NCBI GenBank assembly: GCA_016235765.1
Contig: JACRIZ010000043.1
Coordinates: 43,021-107,020, forward strand
Direction: 5' to 3'
From: Rhodocyclales bacterium
Lineage (GTDB): Bacteria > Pseudomonadota > Gammaproteobacteria > Burkholderiales > Rhodocyclaceae
DNA: 64,000 nt
Positions 1 through 7,773 of the stretch are shown here, piece after piece. Under the pieces are notes generated by a model that saw nothing but the letters and a program-made list of their open reading frames with translations, did no database searches and was not told the DNA's origin. Position numbers and translations under genes: made by a program. Within the stretch, counting starts at the first letter, position 1, and each line of letters begins with the position of its first letter.

Positions 1-1149
1 CGCCAGCGTGTAGCCCTTGCCGGTGTCGGCCGGGTTCTGCGGCAGGCGGAAGAGGGTGGAGACGGGCAGGCCGAGGAATTCGCGCGCCTTGGCGGTGAGG
101 CCGCGGCCGATGATCAGGTTGATGCGGCCGCCGGCGCGCACTTCGTCGAGCAGCACTTCCGACTTGTAGTCGAACGTGGCAATGAGCTTGCCGGCCTTCT
201 CGACCTTCTTGTCATAGGGAAGGATGTCGATCACGTCGCCCATGTTCATCTGCGCGACATCGCACTCGATGGGGAAAGCGCCCGCGTCTTCCTGGGTGTT
301 GAAGAAGATCGGCGCGATCTTGTTGCCCAGGCAGTAGCCGCCGTAGCGCTTGTTGGGCACGAAGGGGATGTCGTCGCCGGTCCACCACAGCACGGAGTTG
401 GTGGCGGACTTGCGCGAGGAGCCGGTGCCCACCACGTCGCCGACGTAGGCGACCGGGTGGCCCTTCTTCTTCAGTTCCTCGAACAGCTTGATCGGGCCGC
501 GTTCGCCGGGCTTCTCGGGCGTGATGCCGTCGCGTGCGTTCTTCAGCATGGCCAGCGCGTGCAGCGGGATGTCCGGGCGGCTCCAGGCGTCGGGGGCGGG
601 CGAAAGGTCATCGGTGTTGGTTTCGCCGGTGACCTTGAAGACGGTGACGCTGATCTTCTTCGGTACTTCGGGGCGCGAGGTGAACCACTCGGCGTCGGCC
701 CAGGATTGCAGCACGGCTTTGGCGTTCGCGTTGCCGGCCTTGGTCTTCTCGGCGACATCGTGGAAGGCGTCGAACATCAGCAGGGTGCCCTTGAGCCCCT
801 TGGCCGCGACGGCGCCGACTTCCTTGTCGTCGAGCAGGTCGATCAGCGGCTTGACGTTGTAGCCGCCGAGCATGGTGCCGAGCAGCTCGGTGGCCTTGGC
901 GCGCGAAATCAGCGCACATGGCGTGTCGCCACGGCTGACTTTGGCCAGGAACTCGGCCTTGACCTAGGCGGCGTCGTCGACGCCGGCCGGCACGCGGTGG
1001 GTGATCAGGTCGACGAGGACGGCTTCCTCACCCTTGGGCGGATTCTGCAGCAGGGCGACCAGGGATTCGGTCTGCTGCTTGGTCAGGGGCAGGGGCGGGA
1101 TGCCGAGGGCGGCGCGTTCGGCGGCATGGGCTCGGTAGGCTTCCAGCAT
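1..1149 (-). pseudogene. acnB: Aconitate hydratase 2 (AcnB), N-terminal 383 codons, interrupted by in-frame amber codon 62
   Basis: AcnB converts citrate to isocitrate with a [4Fe-4S] cluster and can also act on 2-methyl-aconitate. The reverse strand reads MLEAYRAHAAERAALGIPP and continues through regions nearly identical to E. coli AcnB, for example KVTGETNTDDLSPAPDAWSR and GDVVGTGSSRKSATNS. The chosen ATG (1149) is preceded by GAGGATACCCCC and matches the E. coli start. An upstream ATG at 1170 overlaps the lyase stop as ATGA and would add seven residues. Codon 62 is TAG (964-966), between GVDDAA and VKAEFLA, where E. coli AcnB has Tyr62. The frame is otherwise open to the window edge, so this is a single-codon interruption and not general decay. 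The cluster cysteines lie outside the window. Identity is certain; whether the gene is dead, read through or mis-sequenced is not. Confidence 0.9.
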
Positions 1150-1166
1150 GGGGGTATCCTCGTTGG

Positions 1167-2171
1167 TCATTGTTGGGGTTGGGGGAAAAAGCGGGAAAGC
1201 GCCGGCTCGGCAACGGTCATCCCGGTCGACCGCGCCCGTTGCAGGAGTTCCCAGTAATAGCGGTACGAAGCGCGGTCGTGCAGCCGGCCCCCACGCTGGA
1301 TCGGGCCCCAGTCGGCATCCTGGGCGACGACCAGGACCGCGGCGGCCTCGCTGACTTCCGCGAAGTCCGGTTGCATCGCCTCGACGATAGGCCGGATCTG
1401 GTTCGGGTGGATGCTCCACATGCGCAGGTAGCCGAACTCCAGGCGGGCGCGGCGGGCATCGTCGGCGACCACGGCGAGATCGCGCATCTCGGTGGTGACG
1501 TTATGACTGGGCACGATCCCGTTGCCGAGCGCGGCGGCAGAGATTTCGGTCTTGGCGCGCGCGACCAGCGGGTGCGCGAACTGGCCGGGCGATCGCATCG
1601 CCGTGGCGGGAATCGCACCATGGTGCGCGGAGACGAAATCCATCAGGCCGAAGTCGAGCGACTCGACGTGCGGCAGGCGAGCGATCTCCCACGCCTCGCG
1701 CAACGCACCGGGTGTTTCGATCAGCACGTGCACCGGAATCTCGCGGGTGATGCCGTGGCGACTGCGCAACCGGTCGAGTTCGGCAATCTGCGTCAGCGCG
1801 TCGTCGGCAGACTCGGGCTTCGGCAGCACGATGTAGGCGATGCGGGTACCCGCGACGGCGATCAGGGCGTCCAGCTCGTCTCGCCACGCGCGGTGGCCGA
1901 CGTCGTGGATGCGTGCGCCGATGCGGCCAAGGCGGTTGTCCGGGCTAGCGACGACACGCGCGATCATCTCGGCGTGGGCACGCTCGCCACCGACCGGCGC
2001 GCCGTCCTCGCAGTCGCCGGTGATGTCGAAAACGGGGCCCAGTTCGTTCTGCAACTGGAGCGCCTTGCCGAGCAGCTTTTCGCTGCCCGCATAGTGTTCG
2101 CAGGCGGCCAGTGCCGGAAACGGCCGGCCGCCCGCGTGGAGCACTTCGGCGGGATGAAGTGCCATTGCCAT
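1167..2171 (-). CDS. CoA-ester lyase of the HpcH/HpaI aldolase / CitE family
   Basis: 334 residues with the (beta/alpha)8 CitE/malyl-CoA lyase fold. The acidic metal-site motif DITGDCEDGAPVGGE lies near residue 50 and the second metal ligand in VLIETPGALREAWEIA near 150; DFGLMDFVSAHHGAIP follows. Family members cleave or form CoA esters such as malyl-CoA, citramalyl-CoA or beta-methylmalyl-CoA; the true substrate cannot be read from sequence. It lies 7 nt downstream of mdh, and its TGA overlaps an ATG in front of acnB, so it is very probably cotranscribed and translationally coupled in a TCA-cycle operon. The ORF-track start (2303) runs back into mdh. MAMALHP at 2171 or MALHP at 2165 is more likely, although neither has a strong Shine-Dalgarno sequence. 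Confidence 0.85.
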   Translation of the reverse strand: MAMALHPAEVLHAGGRPFPALAACEHYAGSEKLLGKALQLQNELGPVFDITGDCEDGAPVGGERAHAEMIARVVASPDNRLGRIGARIHDVGHRAWRDELDALIAVAGTRIAYIVLPKPESADDALTQIAELDRLRSRHGITREIPVHVLIETPGALREAWEIARLPHVESLDFGLMDFVSAHHGAIPATAMRSPGQFAHPLVARAKTEISAAALGNGIVPSHNVTTEMRDLAVVADDARRARLEFGYLRMWSIHPNQIRPIVEAMQPDFAEVSEAAAVLVVAQDADWGPIQRGGRLHDRASYRYYWELLQRARSTGMTVAEPALSRFFPQPQQ

Positions 2172-2178
2172 GCGGCAA

Positions 2179-3168
2179 TCAGGCGAACAGGTGCTTGACG
2201 CCGTCGCGCTCTTCGGTGAGTTCCTTGAGCGTGAAGTCCATCTTTTCGCGCGAGAAGGCGTCGATTTCGAGCCCCTTGACCACTTCCCACTTGCCGCCGG
2301 CACAGGTGCAGGGCATGCCGTAGATCATGCCTTCCGGAATGCCGTAGGAGCCGTCGGAAACCACGCCCATGGTCACCCATTTGCCGTTGGTGCCCATGTT
2401 CCAGTCGCGCATGTGGTCGATGGCGGCATTGGCGGCCGAGGCGGCGGAGGAAAGGCCGCGCGCTTCGATGATGGCGGCGCCGCGCTTGCCGACCTTGGGG
2501 ATGTACTCGTTCTTGTACCAGGCTTCATCGTTGACCAGCGCCGGTGCCGCTTTGCCGCCGACGGCGGCGAATCGGATGTCGGGATACATGGTGGGCGAGT
2601 GGTTGCCCCAGACGACCATCTTCTCGATATCGGTGACCGAGGCGCCGGTGCGCGTGGCCAGTTGCGAGATGGCGCGGTTGTGGTCGAGGCGCATCATCGA
2701 GGTGAAGGCGGTCCGCGGCAGGCTCTTCGCGGTGTTCATGGTGATCAGCGCGTTGGTGTTGGCGGGGTTGCCGACGACGATCAGCTTGAGGTCGCGGGCG
2801 GCGACCTGGTCGATCGCCTTGCCCTGTTCGGTGAAGATCTTGGCGTTCTCGAGCAGCAGGTCCTTGCGTTCCATGCCCGGGCCGCGCGGCTTGGCGCCGA
2901 CCAGCAGGGCCTGCTGGACATCCTTGAAGGCGACCTTCGGGTCGGACGTGCCGATCATGCCGGCCAGCAGCGGGAAGGCGCAGTCTTCCAGTTCCATCAT
3001 CACGCCCTTGAGCGCCTGCTGGGCCTTGTCGATCGGGAGTTCGAGCATTTGCAGGATGACGGGCTGGTCCTTGCCCAGCATTTCGCCGCTGGCGATGCGG
3101 AACAGTAGTGCGTAACCGATTTGGCCGGCGGCGCCGGTGACGGCGACTCGGACGGGGGCTTTGGCCAT
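2179..3168 (-). CDS. mdh: Malate dehydrogenase (NAD-dependent)
   Basis: 329 residues, the normal length for the cytoplasmic-type proteobacterial/eukaryotic MDH subfamily. It oxidises malate to oxaloacetate, which the gltA product downstream on the other strand would consume. The Rossmann NAD motif is [19 protein letters not shown] at about residue 10. The mobile loop reads [15 protein letters not shown] with substrate-binding arginines near residue 90. MRLDHNRA holds the catalytic Asp and [10 protein letters not shown] the catalytic His. It is first in a minus-strand operon with the CoA-ester lyase and acnB. The promoter described below lies about 115 nt upstream of the start codon. Confidence 0.98.
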   Translation of the reverse strand: MAKAPVRVAVTGAAGQIGYALLFRIASGEMLGKDQPVILQMLELPIDKAQQALKGVMMELEDCAFPLLAGMIGTSDPKVAFKDVQQALLVGAKPRGPGMERKDLLLENAKIFTEQGKAIDQVAARDLKLIVVGNPANTNALITMNTAKSLPRTAFTSMMRLDHNRAISQLATRTGASVTDIEKMVVWGNHSPTMYPDIRFAAVGGKAAPALVNDEAWYKNEYIPKVGKRGAAIIEARGLSSAASAANAAIDHMRDWNMGTNGKWVTMGVVSDGSYGIPEGMIYGMPCTCAGGKWEVVKGLEIDAFSREKMDFTLKELTEERDGVKHLFA

Positions 3169-3288
3169 TTTGGGACTCCTAGGCAGCAGGTTGAAGGAAA
3201 GCGAAACGGACTCGGCGAAGCTTGGGGTCGGGGGTGGCGGGCTGGGCTGTCGTCAAAGCGCGGGCGTCAGTACCGGGCACCAGGCCAA

Positions 3289-3318
3289 ATCATAGTCTCG
3301 CGTTGTGCAGCGTGTCAA
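3289..3318 (-). promoter_or_regulatory. Sigma70 promoter of mdh
   Basis: Reading the minus strand, a perfect -35 hexamer TTGACA (3318-3313) is separated by 18 nt from TATGAT (3294-3289). It lies in the divergent mdh/GntR intergenic region and points toward mdh, leaving a 5' untranslated leader of about 115 nt. Confidence 0.7.
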
Positions 3319-3328
3319 TAGTTATGAG

Positions 3329-3351
3329 ATAAAAGATATAAGACATAAGAT
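3329..3351. promoter_or_regulatory. AT-rich direct repeats, candidate operator between mdh and the GntR gene
   Basis: ATAAAAGAT, ATAAGACAT and ATAAGAT follow one another in a short AT-rich patch in an otherwise GC-rich region. They sit directly upstream of the mdh -35 element and 34 nt before the GntR start codon, where a GntR-family autoregulator would be expected to bind. TATAAG within the patch could also be a -10 element for the regulator. Binding by the adjacent regulator is inference. Confidence 0.4.
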
Positions 3352-3384
3352 GGACTATGGACGAGCAGAAAAAAATGTGCTCCA

Positions 3385-4122
3385 ATGCGCCGCATGGTCA
3401 GCGAGTCCCCCACCTTCAGTCCACTCTACCGTCAGATCAAGGGCCTGATCCTGCAGGCCCTGGACGGCGGCGAATGGCGTCCGGGCGAGGTCATTCCGAG
3501 CGAGACCGAACTCGCGGTCCGCTTCGGCGTCAGCCAGGGGACGGTGCGCAAGGCGGTGGACGAACTGGCCGCGGAAAACTATCTGCTGCGTCGACAGGGC
3601 AAGGGCACTTTCGTTTCCTCCCATAACGATCCGCGGGCCTTCTTCCGCTTCCTGCGCCTGCAGAGGCTGAATGGCGACGTCGAAACCTCCCGCAGCGTGC
3701 CGCTCGAATGCTGGCGCGCCAAGGCCGGGCAGGAAGCCGCGCGGATGCTGGGCATCCAGTTGGCCGATCCGATCATCATTGTCCGCCGCGTGCTCGAGTT
3801 CGCCGGCAAGCCGGTGGTGCTCGACGAAATCTACTTGCGCGGCGATACCTTCGCCGGCCTGTCGCTCGATACCTTGCGGGAGTGGCAGGGCTCGCTCTAT
3901 GGCTTGTTCGAATCGCGCTTCGGCGCGCGCATGGTGCGCGCCGAGGAGAAACTGCGCGCGGTCGCGGCGGATCGGACCGCCGCGGATCTCCTCAAGGTTC
4001 AGGAAGGCAGTCCGCTTTTGTCCGTCGAGCGGGTCAGCTACAGCTATGGCGATCGGCCGATGGAATGGCGGCGGGGTTTGTACTCGACTGCCGAGCATTG
4101 CTACGTAAACGAATTGGGCTAG
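3385..4122 (+). CDS. GntR-family (HutC/UTRA subfamily) transcriptional regulator of the TCA block
   Basis: 245 residues. The N-terminal winged helix (about residues 10-75) contains YRQIKGLILQAL, PGEVIPSETELAVRFGVSQG and TVRKAVDELAAENYLLRRQG, the classic GntR DNA-binding signature. A UTRA effector domain follows (about 95-240), ending with SPLLSVERVSYSYGDRPMEWRRG. It is divergent from mdh and 119 nt upstream of sdhC, the position of a GntR regulator in many betaproteobacterial sdh loci, so control of the TCA genes is likely. The effector is unknown. No convincing Shine-Dalgarno sequence precedes the start; Met at 3394 is an alternative. Confidence 0.88.
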   Translation: MRRMVSESPTFSPLYRQIKGLILQALDGGEWRPGEVIPSETELAVRFGVSQGTVRKAVDELAAENYLLRRQGKGTFVSSHNDPRAFFRFLRLQRLNGDVETSRSVPLECWRAKAGQEAARMLGIQLADPIIIVRRVLEFAGKPVVLDEIYLRGDTFAGLSLDTLREWQGSLYGLFESRFGARMVRAEEKLRAVAADRTAADLLKVQEGSPLLSVERVSYSYGDRPMEWRRGLYSTAEHCYVNELG

Positions 4123-4241
4123 GGTGGAAGAGACTTACCCGAGGCTCGCGCTCGACATTATCGATAACAATGGCTTCTGTCGGGTGCAGGCGGCTTTATA
4201 AGTAGAATCTGCTGCGGTGTAACAAACATAGGAGTGGAATC

Positions 4242-4625
4242 ATGGCTGAGCTGGTCAAGAAGCGGCCGAAGTACCTGAATCTATTCGAAATAAAGTTGCC
4301 GCTGGCCGGCTGGGTTTCGATCTTGCACCGCGTCAGCGGGGCCGGCCTGTTTCTGATGCTGCCCTTGCTGATCTGGCTGCTTGGGCTGTCGTTGGGTTCT
4401 GCCGACAGCTACGCGACCTTCAAGTCGATTACCGGCCATCCCCTGGTCAAGCTGATCCTGCTGGGCCTCTTGTGGGCCTACCTGCATCACTTCTGCATGG
4501 GCATCCGCATCCTGCTGCTCGACATGCACATCGGCATCGAGAAGGCACAGGCGCGTACCACGGCCATCGCCGTGCTGGTCGTCAGCCTGGCGCTGACCGC
4601 ACTCCTGGGGGCGAAGCTATGGTGA
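4242..4625 (+). CDS. sdhC: Succinate dehydrogenase cytochrome b556 subunit
   Basis: 127 residues with three transmembrane helices (about 25-50, 65-90 and 105-125). It anchors the SdhAB heterodimer in the inner membrane and helps bind heme b and ubiquinone. HRVSGAGLF near residue 29 and LHHFCMGIRILLLD near residue 83 are the family signatures; the latter carries the heme-ligand His. AGGAG lies 8 nt upstream of the ATG. The 119-nt leader (4123-4241) contains TTTATAAGTAGAAT, a possible -10 region without a good -35 partner. It is the first gene of sdhCDAB-sdhE-gltA-sucAB-lpd and overlaps sdhD by 7 nt. Confidence 0.95.
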   Translation: MAELVKKRPKYLNLFEIKLPLAGWVSILHRVSGAGLFLMLPLLIWLLGLSLGSADSYATFKSITGHPLVKLILLGLLWAYLHHFCMGIRILLLDMHIGIEKAQARTTAIAVLVVSLALTALLGAKLW

Positions 4626-4963
4626 CCCGCGTCGTGGTCGGAGCCCATTACGGGCTCAAGGACTGGCTGGCCCAGCGCGTCACCGCCGGCTTCATGGCCA
4701 TCTATACCTTGGTGATGGCGATCCTGCTGCCGCTGGCCGGCGACGGCTACGAAGGCTGGCGCGCGCTGATGGCGCACGGCTTCGTCCGCTTCATTACCTT
4801 CCTGTTCATCGTCAGCCTCTGCTACCACGCCTGGGTCGGCATCCGCGACATCTGGATGGACTATGTGCAATCCACCGCGGTTCGCCTCACCCTGCACGTG
4901 CTGACCGCCCTGGCGCTGGTCGGCTACGCAGGCTGGGCCGCGCAGATCATCTGGAGGCTCTGA
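4619..4963 (+). CDS. sdhD: Succinate dehydrogenase membrane anchor subunit
   Basis: 114 residues starting MVTRVVVGAHYGLKDW, with three hydrophobic helices. The CYHAWVGIRDIWMDYV stretch matches the conserved SdhD His...Asp-Tyr motif near the heme and quinone site. The ORF track begins this frame at 4472 inside sdhC; the ATG at 4619 gives the family length and overlaps sdhC by 7 nt, implying translational coupling. Confidence 0.95.
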   Translation: MVTRVVVGAHYGLKDWLAQRVTAGFMAIYTLVMAILLPLAGDGYEGWRALMAHGFVRFITFLFIVSLCYHAWVGIRDIWMDYVQSTAVRLTLHVLTALALVGYAGWAAQIIWRL

Positions 4964-4965
4964 TC

Positions 4966-6753
4966 GTGAGCATCACCGTTCGCACTTTCGATGCGGTCAT
5001 CGTCGGCGCCGGCGGCGCCGGCCTGCGCGCCGCCATTCAGCTCTCCGAGTCCGGCTTCAAGACCGCCGTCCTCACCAAGGTCTTTCCGACCCGATCGCAC
5101 ACGGTCGCCGCCCAGGGCGGCGTCGCGGCATCCCTGGGCAACTCCGAGGAAGACCACTGGCACTGGCACATGTACGACACCGTCAAGGGGTCGGACTGGC
5201 TCGGCGACCAGGACGCCATCGAGTTCATGTGCCGCAAGGCCAACGAATGCGTCATCGAACTCGAGCACTACGGCATGCCCTTCGACCGCACCGACGCCGG
5301 CAAGATCTACCAGCGGCCCTTCGGCGGCCACATGTCGAACTTCGGCGAGAAGCCGGTGCGCCGCTCCTGCGCCGCGGCCGACCGCACCGGCCATGCAATG
5401 TTGCACGCCATGTACCAGCGCAACGTCAAGGCCAATACGCAATTCTTCGTCGAGTGGATGGCGCTGGACCTGATCCGCGACGCCGACGGCGAAGTGCTCG
5501 GCGTCACCGCGATGGACATGGAAACCGGCGAGATCGTCGCCTTCCATGCCAAGGCGACCATCTTCGCCACCGGCGGCGCCGGCCGCATCTTCTACAGTTC
5601 GACCAACGCCTTCATCAACACCGGCGACGGACTGGGCATGGCGGCACGCGCCGGCATTCCGCTGGAAGACATGGAGTTCTGGCAGTTCCACCCGACCGGC
5701 GTGGCCGGCGCGGGCGTGCTGATCACCGAGGGCGTGCGCGGCGAAGGCGGCATTCTGCGCAACAGCGCCGGCGAACGCTTCATGGAGCGCTATGCGCCCA
5801 ACGCCAAGGACCTCGCCTCGCGCGATGTGGTGTCGCGTGCCATGACCACCGAGATCAACGAAGGTCGTGGTTGCGGCCCGCACAAGGACTTCGTGCTGCT
5901 CGACATCTCGCACCTCGATCCGGCGACGATCATGAAACGCCTGCCCGGCATCCGCGAGATCGCCATCCAGTTCGCCGGAGTCGATTGCATCAAGGAGCCG
6001 ATCCCGGTCGTGCCGACCGCGCACTACCAGATGGGCGGCATTCCGACCAACTACTTCGGCCAGGTCGTGGTGCCGCAGGGCAATTCGAAGGCCGCGGTGG
6101 TACCGGGCTTCTACGCCGCCGGCGAATGCGCCTGCGCCTCCGTGCATGGCGCCAACCGCCTCGGCACCAACTCGCTGCTCGACCTGCTGGTGTTCGGCAA
6201 GTCGGCCGGCGAGACGGCCGTCGAGGAATTGAGGAAGTCGCCCAAGGCGCACAAGCCGCTGCCGCAAGCTGAGCTCGACCGGGCGATGGCGCGCGTCAGC
6301 CGCATCGATACGCAGAAGGGCGGCGCCAGTGTGCACGAGACGCAACTGGCCATGCGCCGCACCATGCAGAAACATGCCGGCGTGTTCCGTTTCGCCGACT
6401 TGCTCAAGGAAGGGGTCGAACGGATCGGCGAGGTACGCAACGCGGCGCTGAGCACCGAGATCGCCGACAAGTCGAAGGTCTTCAACACCGCCCGCGTCGA
6501 AGCGCTGGAACTCGAGAACCTGATCGAGGTGGCCGTGGCGACGATGGTGTCGGCCGAGGCGCGCAAGGAGTCGCGCGGCGCCCACGTGCGCGATGACGCC
6601 CCCGACACGCCCGCGCACCCGAACGGCCGCGACGACGAAAACTGGCTCAAGCACACGCTCTGGTATCGGGAAGGCAATCGCCTCGACTACAAGGCGGTGA
6701 AACTGACGCCGCTGACCGTCGATACTGTCGCGCTGAAGACGCGCGCCTACTGA
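4966..6753 (+). CDS. sdhA: Succinate dehydrogenase flavoprotein subunit
   Basis: 595 residues. It oxidises succinate to fumarate and passes electrons via covalently bound FAD to SdhB. The FAD-binding Rossmann motif [20 protein letters not shown] is at about residue 11. FPTRSHTVAAQGG carries the His that is covalently attached to FAD. HPTGVAGAGVLITEGVRGEG forms part of the dicarboxylate site, and NRLGTNSLLDLLVFG the C-terminal flavin contacts. The start is GTG two bases after the sdhD stop, with GGAGG at good spacing. The sdhE product encoded downstream should flavinylate this protein. Confidence 0.98.
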   Translation: MSITVRTFDAVIVGAGGAGLRAAIQLSESGFKTAVLTKVFPTRSHTVAAQGGVAASLGNSEEDHWHWHMYDTVKGSDWLGDQDAIEFMCRKANECVIELEHYGMPFDRTDAGKIYQRPFGGHMSNFGEKPVRRSCAAADRTGHAMLHAMYQRNVKANTQFFVEWMALDLIRDADGEVLGVTAMDMETGEIVAFHAKATIFATGGAGRIFYSSTNAFINTGDGLGMAARAGIPLEDMEFWQFHPTGVAGAGVLITEGVRGEGGILRNSAGERFMERYAPNAKDLASRDVVSRAMTTEINEGRGCGPHKDFVLLDISHLDPATIMKRLPGIREIAIQFAGVDCIKEPIPVVPTAHYQMGGIPTNYFGQVVVPQGNSKAAVVPGFYAAGECACASVHGANRLGTNSLLDLLVFGKSAGETAVEELRKSPKAHKPLPQAELDRAMARVSRIDTQKGGASVHETQLAMRRTMQKHAGVFRFADLLKEGVERIGEVRNAALSTEIADKSKVFNTARVEALELENLIEVAVATMVSAEARKESRGAHVRDDAPDTPAHPNGRDDENWLKHTLWYREGNRLDYKAVKLTPLTVDTVALKTRAY

Positions 6754-6763
6754 GGACCTGGAC

Positions 6764-7480
6764 ATGAGCACCCGTACCCTCCAATTCAAGATCTACCGCT
6801 ACGATCCGGACCAGGACGCCAAGCCTTACATGCAGGACATCGCGGTCGAGGTCGATGTCACCGACCGCAAGCTGCTCGACGCCCTGGTCAAGCTCAAGGC
6901 CAAGGACGATTCGATCGCCTTCCGCCGTTCCTGCCGCGAGGGCGTCTGCGGTTCCGATGCCGTGAACATCAACGGCCGCAACGGACTGGCCTGCCTGACC
7001 GACTTGAACACCTTCCCGGAAGGCAAGCCGATCGTGCTGCGGCCGCTGCCCGGCCTGCCGGTCATCCGCGACCTGATCGTGGACATGACGCAGTTCTTCA
7101 AGCAGTACCACTCGATCAAGCCCTACCTGATCAACAACGATCCGCCGCCGGAGCGCGAGCGCCTGCAATCTCCGGAGGATCGCGAGGAACTCGACGGCCT
7201 GTACGAGTGCATCCTCTGTGCCTGCTGTTCGACCTCCTGCCCGTCGTTCTGGTGGAACCCGGACAAGTTCGTCGGCCCGGCCGGCCTGCTCGCCGCTTAT
7301 CGCTTCATCGCCGATACGCGCGACCAGGCGACCAGCGAGCGGCTCGACAACCTCGAGGATCCATACCGGCTGTTCCGTTGCCACACCATCATGAATTGCG
7401 TCGACGTCTGTCCGAAGGGGCTGAATCCCACCAAGGCGATCGGCAAGATCAAGGACATGATGGTGCGGAGGGCGGTCTGA
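6764..7480 (+). CDS. sdhB: Succinate dehydrogenase iron-sulfur subunit
   Basis: 238 residues carrying the three clusters that relay electrons from SdhA to ubiquinone. The N-terminal ferredoxin fold has SCREGVCGSDAVNINGRNGL for the [2Fe-2S] cluster. The C-terminal part has CILCACCSTSCP and CVDVCPKGLNP for the [4Fe-4S] and [3Fe-4S] clusters. Ten bases separate it from sdhA. GAGGACC precedes the ATG. Confidence 0.98.
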   Translation: MSTRTLQFKIYRYDPDQDAKPYMQDIAVEVDVTDRKLLDALVKLKAKDDSIAFRRSCREGVCGSDAVNINGRNGLACLTDLNTFPEGKPIVLRPLPGLPVIRDLIVDMTQFFKQYHSIKPYLINNDPPPERERLQSPEDREELDGLYECILCACCSTSCPSFWWNPDKFVGPAGLLAAYRFIADTRDQATSERLDNLEDPYRLFRCHTIMNCVDVCPKGLNPTKAIGKIKDMMVRRAV

Positions 7481-7483
7481 GCC

Positions 7484-7729
7484 ATGGACGAGCAGCGGCG
7501 CGTGCGTCGGGAGAGGTTGCGCTGGCACTGCCGGCGCGCGCTGCTGGAACTGGATATTGTCTTTCAACGCTTCTGGGCGCGGGAAGAGGAGCTTGGCGAT
7601 AACGACGAAGCAGCTCTAGAGAAGCTGCTCGCATTGGAGGACCACGACCTGTGGTACCTGGTGAGCGGACGCACGGAGACAGACGATCCGCAACTGAAAA
7701 ACATGGTCGAACGCTTGTGTCGCGACTGA
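7484..7729 (+). CDS. sdhE: FAD assembly factor SdhE (DUF339/SDHAF2 family)
   Basis: 81 residues, normal for this five-helix family that promotes covalent flavinylation of SdhA. It begins three bases after sdhB. The family hallmark RGxxE is RALLE here (CRRALLELD near residue 20): the conserved glycine, known to be important in E. coli SdhE and human SDHAF2, is replaced by alanine. The rest of the fold, including LLALEDHDLWYLVSG, is well kept, so the gene is probably functional, but the substitution is unusual. Confidence 0.9.
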   Translation: MDEQRRVRRERLRWHCRRALLELDIVFQRFWAREEELGDNDEAALEKLLALEDHDLWYLVSGRTETDDPQLKNMVERLCRD

Positions 7730-7773
7730 CGCGGCGATAGACCGGTGAGTGACAACCTGACAGGGGCAACGAT

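Noticed and set aside
964-966. Selenocysteine or pyrrolysine recoding at the acnB TAG
   Set aside because: Selenocysteine uses UGA; pyrrolysine is unknown in this lineage, and the replaced residue is Tyr in E. coli AcnB with no functional reason for recoding.
4924-6789. 621-codon minus-strand ORF opposite sdhA
   Set aside because: Antisense shadow of a certain gene in GC-rich DNA; composition is Arg/Gly/Val/Asp-rich with no family signature.
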